Positions 61,548 through 64,000 of a stretch of DNA of 64,000 nt are shown piece by piece. A program made the position numbers and the translations under genes. The notes below the pieces were generated by a model, which was not told the origin of the DNA, searched no databases, and was given only the letters and a program-made list of their open reading frames with translations. Origin of the DNA: CAVVNN01 sp963838035 (GTDB taxonomy: Bacteria; Actinomycetota; Thermoleophilia; Solirubrobacterales; 70-9); the NCBI GenBank assembly GCA_963838035.1, contig CAWIPM010000009.1:1-64000 (forward strand). The letters are read 5' to 3'. Within the stretch, counting starts at the first letter, position 1. Each line of letters begins with the position of its first letter.

Positions 61548-62654
61548 TCACACGTTGAGGCGGATGGGCATCACCAGGTAACGGAAGTCTTCGTTGTCGA
61601 CCGGCTGCAGCAGGCCCGGCCGCAGCGGCGAGATCAGCCGCAGCACCACCTCGTCCCCCTCGACGCTCTCGATCCCTTCCCTGAGGAACTCCGGGTTGAA
61701 GCCGATCTCCATCGGCTCGCCCTCGAACGCTGCGGGCATCGTCTCCTCCGCGTCGCCGACATCGGGCGTCTCCGCCGCCACGGTCAGCTCCCCCGGCGAG
61801 AAGGAGAGCCGCAACGGCGCGTTGCGAAGCGCCATCTGGCTGATCCGGCGGGTGACGTCGAGGAACTCCGGCCGGGGCAGGCGCACGTCGTGCTCGTAGG
61901 ACTCCGGCAGAAGCTGTCGAAAGTTGGGGAACTGGCCGTCGATCAGCCTCGTGTTGAGGATAACCGGCCCTGCCCTGAAGATCGCCTGGTTGGGGAGCAG
62001 CGTCACCGCGACCTCCTCGGCGCCCTCCGAGGAGAGGATGCGGCTGAGCTCGCGCAGGGCGCGGGCCGGGATGTTGGCCTCGAGCTCGCCGCCGATCTCG
62101 GTCTCGAGCTCGGTCCGCTTCACCGCCAGCCGGTAGGAGTCGGTCGCGACCATGGTCATCTCGTTGCCGGCGGCGGAGACCAGGACGCCGGTCAGCACCG
62201 GCCGCATGTCGTCGCGCGAGGCGGCTCGCTCCACGAGCTCGACCGTTGCGGCCAGAGCTGCGGCCGGGATCTTCAGCGGCTCGCCGTCTGCTGCCGGGAA
62301 GCTCGGGAAGTCCTCGGCCGGCAGGGTGCGGAGATGGAAGCTGGAGCCGCCGCTGCGGATCTCCACGTCGCGCTCGGACTCGCGCAACTCGATCTCGACA
62401 GCCGCATCGCCGAGAGAGCGGGTGACCTCTGCGAGAAGCCGGCCGGGAAGCAGGGCGGAGCCCTCGTCTCCGACCTCGGCCTCGAGACCGGTCTCCAGCC
62501 CCATCTCGAGGTCCGTTGCGCTCAGAGTCACGCCGTTCGTGCTCGCGTTGAGGAGGATTCCAGAGAGAGACTGGGTTGCAGCGCGGTTTGAGATCGCCCG
62601 GGAGACGATCGAAAGCTTGGAGGCGAGTTCTTCTCGCTTTGTGTTGAGCTTCAA
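61548..62654 (-). CDS. dnaN: DNA polymerase III sliding clamp (beta subunit)
   Basis: 368 residues, three clamp domains. A TTG at 62654 (LKLNTKREELASKLSIVSRA) is chosen because the family starts here. An AAGAAGG sits about 11 nt upstream, and open sequence beyond is the origin-side spacer. TLSATDLEMGLE, FPSFPAADGEP, RPVLTGVLVSA, ATDSYRLAVKRTEL, LIDGQFPNFRQLLPE and the C-terminal DFRYLVMPIRL are all conserved. It closes around DNA as a dimer ring and tethers the polymerase. Confidence 0.96.
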   Translation of the reverse strand: MKLNTKREELASKLSIVSRAISNRAATQSLSGILLNASTNGVTLSATDLEMGLETGLEAEVGDEGSALLPGRLLAEVTRSLGDAAVEIELRESERDVEIRSGGSSFHLRTLPAEDFPSFPAADGEPLKIPAAALAATVELVERAASRDDMRPVLTGVLVSAAGNEMTMVATDSYRLAVKRTELETEIGGELEANIPARALRELSRILSSEGAEEVAVTLLPNQAIFRAGPVILNTRLIDGQFPNFRQLLPESYEHDVRLPRPEFLDVTRRISQMALRNAPLRLSFSPGELTVAAETPDVGDAEETMPAAFEGEPMEIGFNPEFLREGIESVEGDEVVLRLISPLRPGLLQPVDNEDFRYLVMPIRLNV

Positions 62655-62822
62655 GTGTCGATTGCCTTCTTGAGTTGGATTAGGACCTGTTGAGATCGCG
62701 GCAGCCACGGACGACTTCGCGATGGAAGGCGATTTGCGACCTGTGGAGTTGGCTGTGGGAAAGCATTGATTCTTACAGCGCCGTCGGGCGTCAGGCAGAC
62801 GAGCGCTCAGGGCTGTGGATTG
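62655..62822. other. Candidate origin region with near-consensus DnaA boxes
   Basis: The 136-bp dnaA-dnaN spacer and the very end of dnaA contain TGTGGAGTT (62742-62750), TGTGGGAAA (62754-62762) and TGTGGATTG (62814-62822), all in the same orientation and each close to the DnaA box TGTGGATAA. In actinobacteria oriC usually lies in this spacer. It is short here and no AT-rich unwinding stretch is obvious, so part of the origin may lie elsewhere, for instance upstream of dnaA. Confidence 0.45.
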
Positions 62823-64000
62823 CGGTGCGCAGCTCTGTCACCCGATCCGCCAAGGCCTGGTCCTCGATCAGTCCGGCCTCCACCCGGCGCACCGAGTTGA
62901 GCACGGTCGAGTGGTCACGCCCGCCGTAGAGGCGGCCGATCTGCGGCAGCGATAGGTCGGTCAGCTCGCGGGTGAGGAAGATCGCGACCTGGCGGGCACG
63001 GAGCGGGGCGGCGGCGCGTGTGGAGCCGACCAGCTCGGCAGTGGAGACGCCGAACTCGGCTGCGACTCGTGCCTGGATCGTCCCCACCGGCGTTCCCTCT
63101 GCGTGACGCGAGGCACGAGGGATCACTTCCGCGACCAACTCCGAGCTGAGCGGCTTGGCCATCAGCGAGGCATGCGCGATCACCCGCGTCAGCGCCCCGC
63201 GGAGCTGGCGGACGTTGGCGTCGATCCGCTCGGCGATCTCGGAAAGGGCGTCACGGTCGGCGATCTCAACGCCGGCTTCGAGCACGAGCCGCCGCAGGAC
63301 GGTGAGGCGAGTGGCGAGGTTCGGCGGCTCGACGGGGACGGTCAGGCCCCACTCGAAGCGGTCGCGAAGCCGCGAGGCGAGGGTCGAGAGCTCGCTCGGG
63401 ATCCGGTCGGCGGAGAGGACGAGCTGGCTCCCCGACTCGTAGAGGGCGTTGAAGGTGTGGAAGAACTCCTCCTCGGTGTGATGCTTGCCCTCGAGGAACT
63501 GGACATCGTCGATGAGGAGCACGTCGAGATCGCGGTAGCGGCCCTTGAAGGCCTCCGTTCCGGCGCTGCGCAGCGCCCCGACGAACTCATTGGTGAAGGA
63601 CTCGGCGGTCGTGTAGCGGACGTTGAGGCCGGGGGCGTTGGCGTGGAGATAATTGGCGACCGCAGCCAGCAGGTGGGTCTTTCCCAGGCCCGGAGGCCCG
63701 TGGAGGAAGAGCGGGTTATAGGACTCCGAAGGCGTCTCGGCGACCACGAGCGCGGCAGCGTGGGCGAGCCGGTTCCCCGCGCCGATCACGAACCGGTCGA
63801 AGGTGTAGTCGGGATTGAGCTGGGTGACGCCCGAGGAGCTCGCCTCAGCGCCCCGCTCGCCGTCCGCCGGCGCGAAGCTGATCTCCCGCAGGATGTCGGT
63901 GACGTCGCGCAGCGCCTCGAGGATCAGTGACGAGTAGCGGCGCTGAACCCAGGCCCGGACCCGCTCGGGGGCGGTGAGGTGGAGCGTGTGGCCCTGGGTT
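62791..64000 (-). CDS. dnaA: Chromosomal replication initiator DnaA, partial at right edge
   Basis: The visible 402 codons cover the C-terminal part of domain I, domain II and all of III and IV. Domain III: YTFDRFVIGAGNRLAHAAAL, PLFLHGPPGLGKTHLLAAVA (Walker A), DVLLIDDVQFLEGKHHTEEE (Walker B), then DRFEWGLTVPVEPP (arginine-finger region). Domain IV: ARQVAIFLTRELTDLSLPQI and GGRDHSTVLNSVRRVEAGL (DNA-binding signature). The N-terminus lies outside the window (reading begins TQGHTLHLTAPERVRAWVQR). It opens the origin and regulates its own gene. Confidence 0.97.
   Translation of the reverse strand, partial: TQGHTLHLTAPERVRAWVQRRYSSLILEALRDVTDILREISFAPADGERGAEASSSGVTQLNPDYTFDRFVIGAGNRLAHAAALVVAETPSESYNPLFLHGPPGLGKTHLLAAVANYLHANAPGLNVRYTTAESFTNEFVGALRSAGTEAFKGRYRDLDVLLIDDVQFLEGKHHTEEEFFHTFNALYESGSQLVLSADRIPSELSTLASRLRDRFEWGLTVPVEPPNLATRLTVLRRLVLEAGVEIADRDALSEIAERIDANVRQLRGALTRVIAHASLMAKPLSSELVAEVIPRASRHAEGTPVGTIQARVAAEFGVSTAELVGSTRAAAPLRARQVAIFLTRELTDLSLPQIGRLYGGRDHSTVLNSVRRVEAGLIEDQALADRVTELRTAIHSPERSSA

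Overview
The window is high-GC, gene-dense bacterial DNA that reads as chromosome from an actinomycete-like organism. The best fit is the Thermoleophilia/Solirubrobacterales side of Actinomycetota, but this is inference from gene content and no search was run. The support is the pknB-pbpA-ftsW-pstP-fhaB-fhaA cluster, a fused ThiS-ThiG, an octanoyl-transferase/lipoyl-synthase/heterodimeric pyruvate dehydrogenase region, many start codons placed directly after a TANNNT box (leaderless style), and the origin order dnaA-dnaN-recF-dciA-gyrB-gyrA at the right end.

Left edge (1-4.1 kb): a decayed accessory segment. It holds a sugar epimerase, a secreted glycoside hydrolase, a PadR regulator and a PadR-linked sugar transferase, each with one apparent frameshift. 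It also holds a 5' half of a tRNA-Thr, a 3' half of a tRNA-Asp and a short direct repeat, which together look like remains of tRNA-targeted integration. An intact tRNA-Lys closes it.

4.2-17.7 kb, central metabolism: thiamine genes (thiSG fusion, thiO, divergent thiE); an E3-E1alpha-E1beta-E2 pyruvate dehydrogenase operon with a 2-hydroxychromene-2-carboxylate isomerase-like gene inside it; lipB and lipA, which make and attach the lipoyl cofactor that the E2 subunit needs; and two tRNA-Ala genes on either side of a very acidic disordered protein. 17.7-26.9 kb: nitrilase, MFS exporter, nucleotide-sugar dehydrogenase, TetR regulator, enoyl-CoA hydratase, a patatin-like/Vps62-like fusion protein, metF and a DUF3105 protein.

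26.9-39.8 kb, envelope polysaccharide: acetyltransferases, a priming sugar transferase, three glycosyltransferases, Wzx-like flippase, Wzy-like polymerase, LytR_C protein, a large 4,6-dehydratase, DedA and undecaprenyl-diphosphate phosphatase. Then purM and a DsbA/FrnE-like protein. 41.8-53.6 kb, cell-wall growth and Ser/Thr signalling: three kinases (one with PASTA repeats), D-Ala-D-Ala ligase, a transpeptidase, a SEDS glycosyltransferase, PP2C phosphatase and two FHA proteins. 53.6-64 kb: pheA, an HNH nuclease and the origin region, with dnaA running off the right edge.

The observations most worth following are the fhaA gene, whose conserved N-terminus and ideal Shine-Dalgarno point to an ATC start codon; the symmetric bidirectional leaderless promoters; the patatin pseudo-hydrolase/Vps62 fusion; the terminator-like hairpin in the gyrB leader; and the PadR-controlled sugar transferase with an operator over its own promoter.
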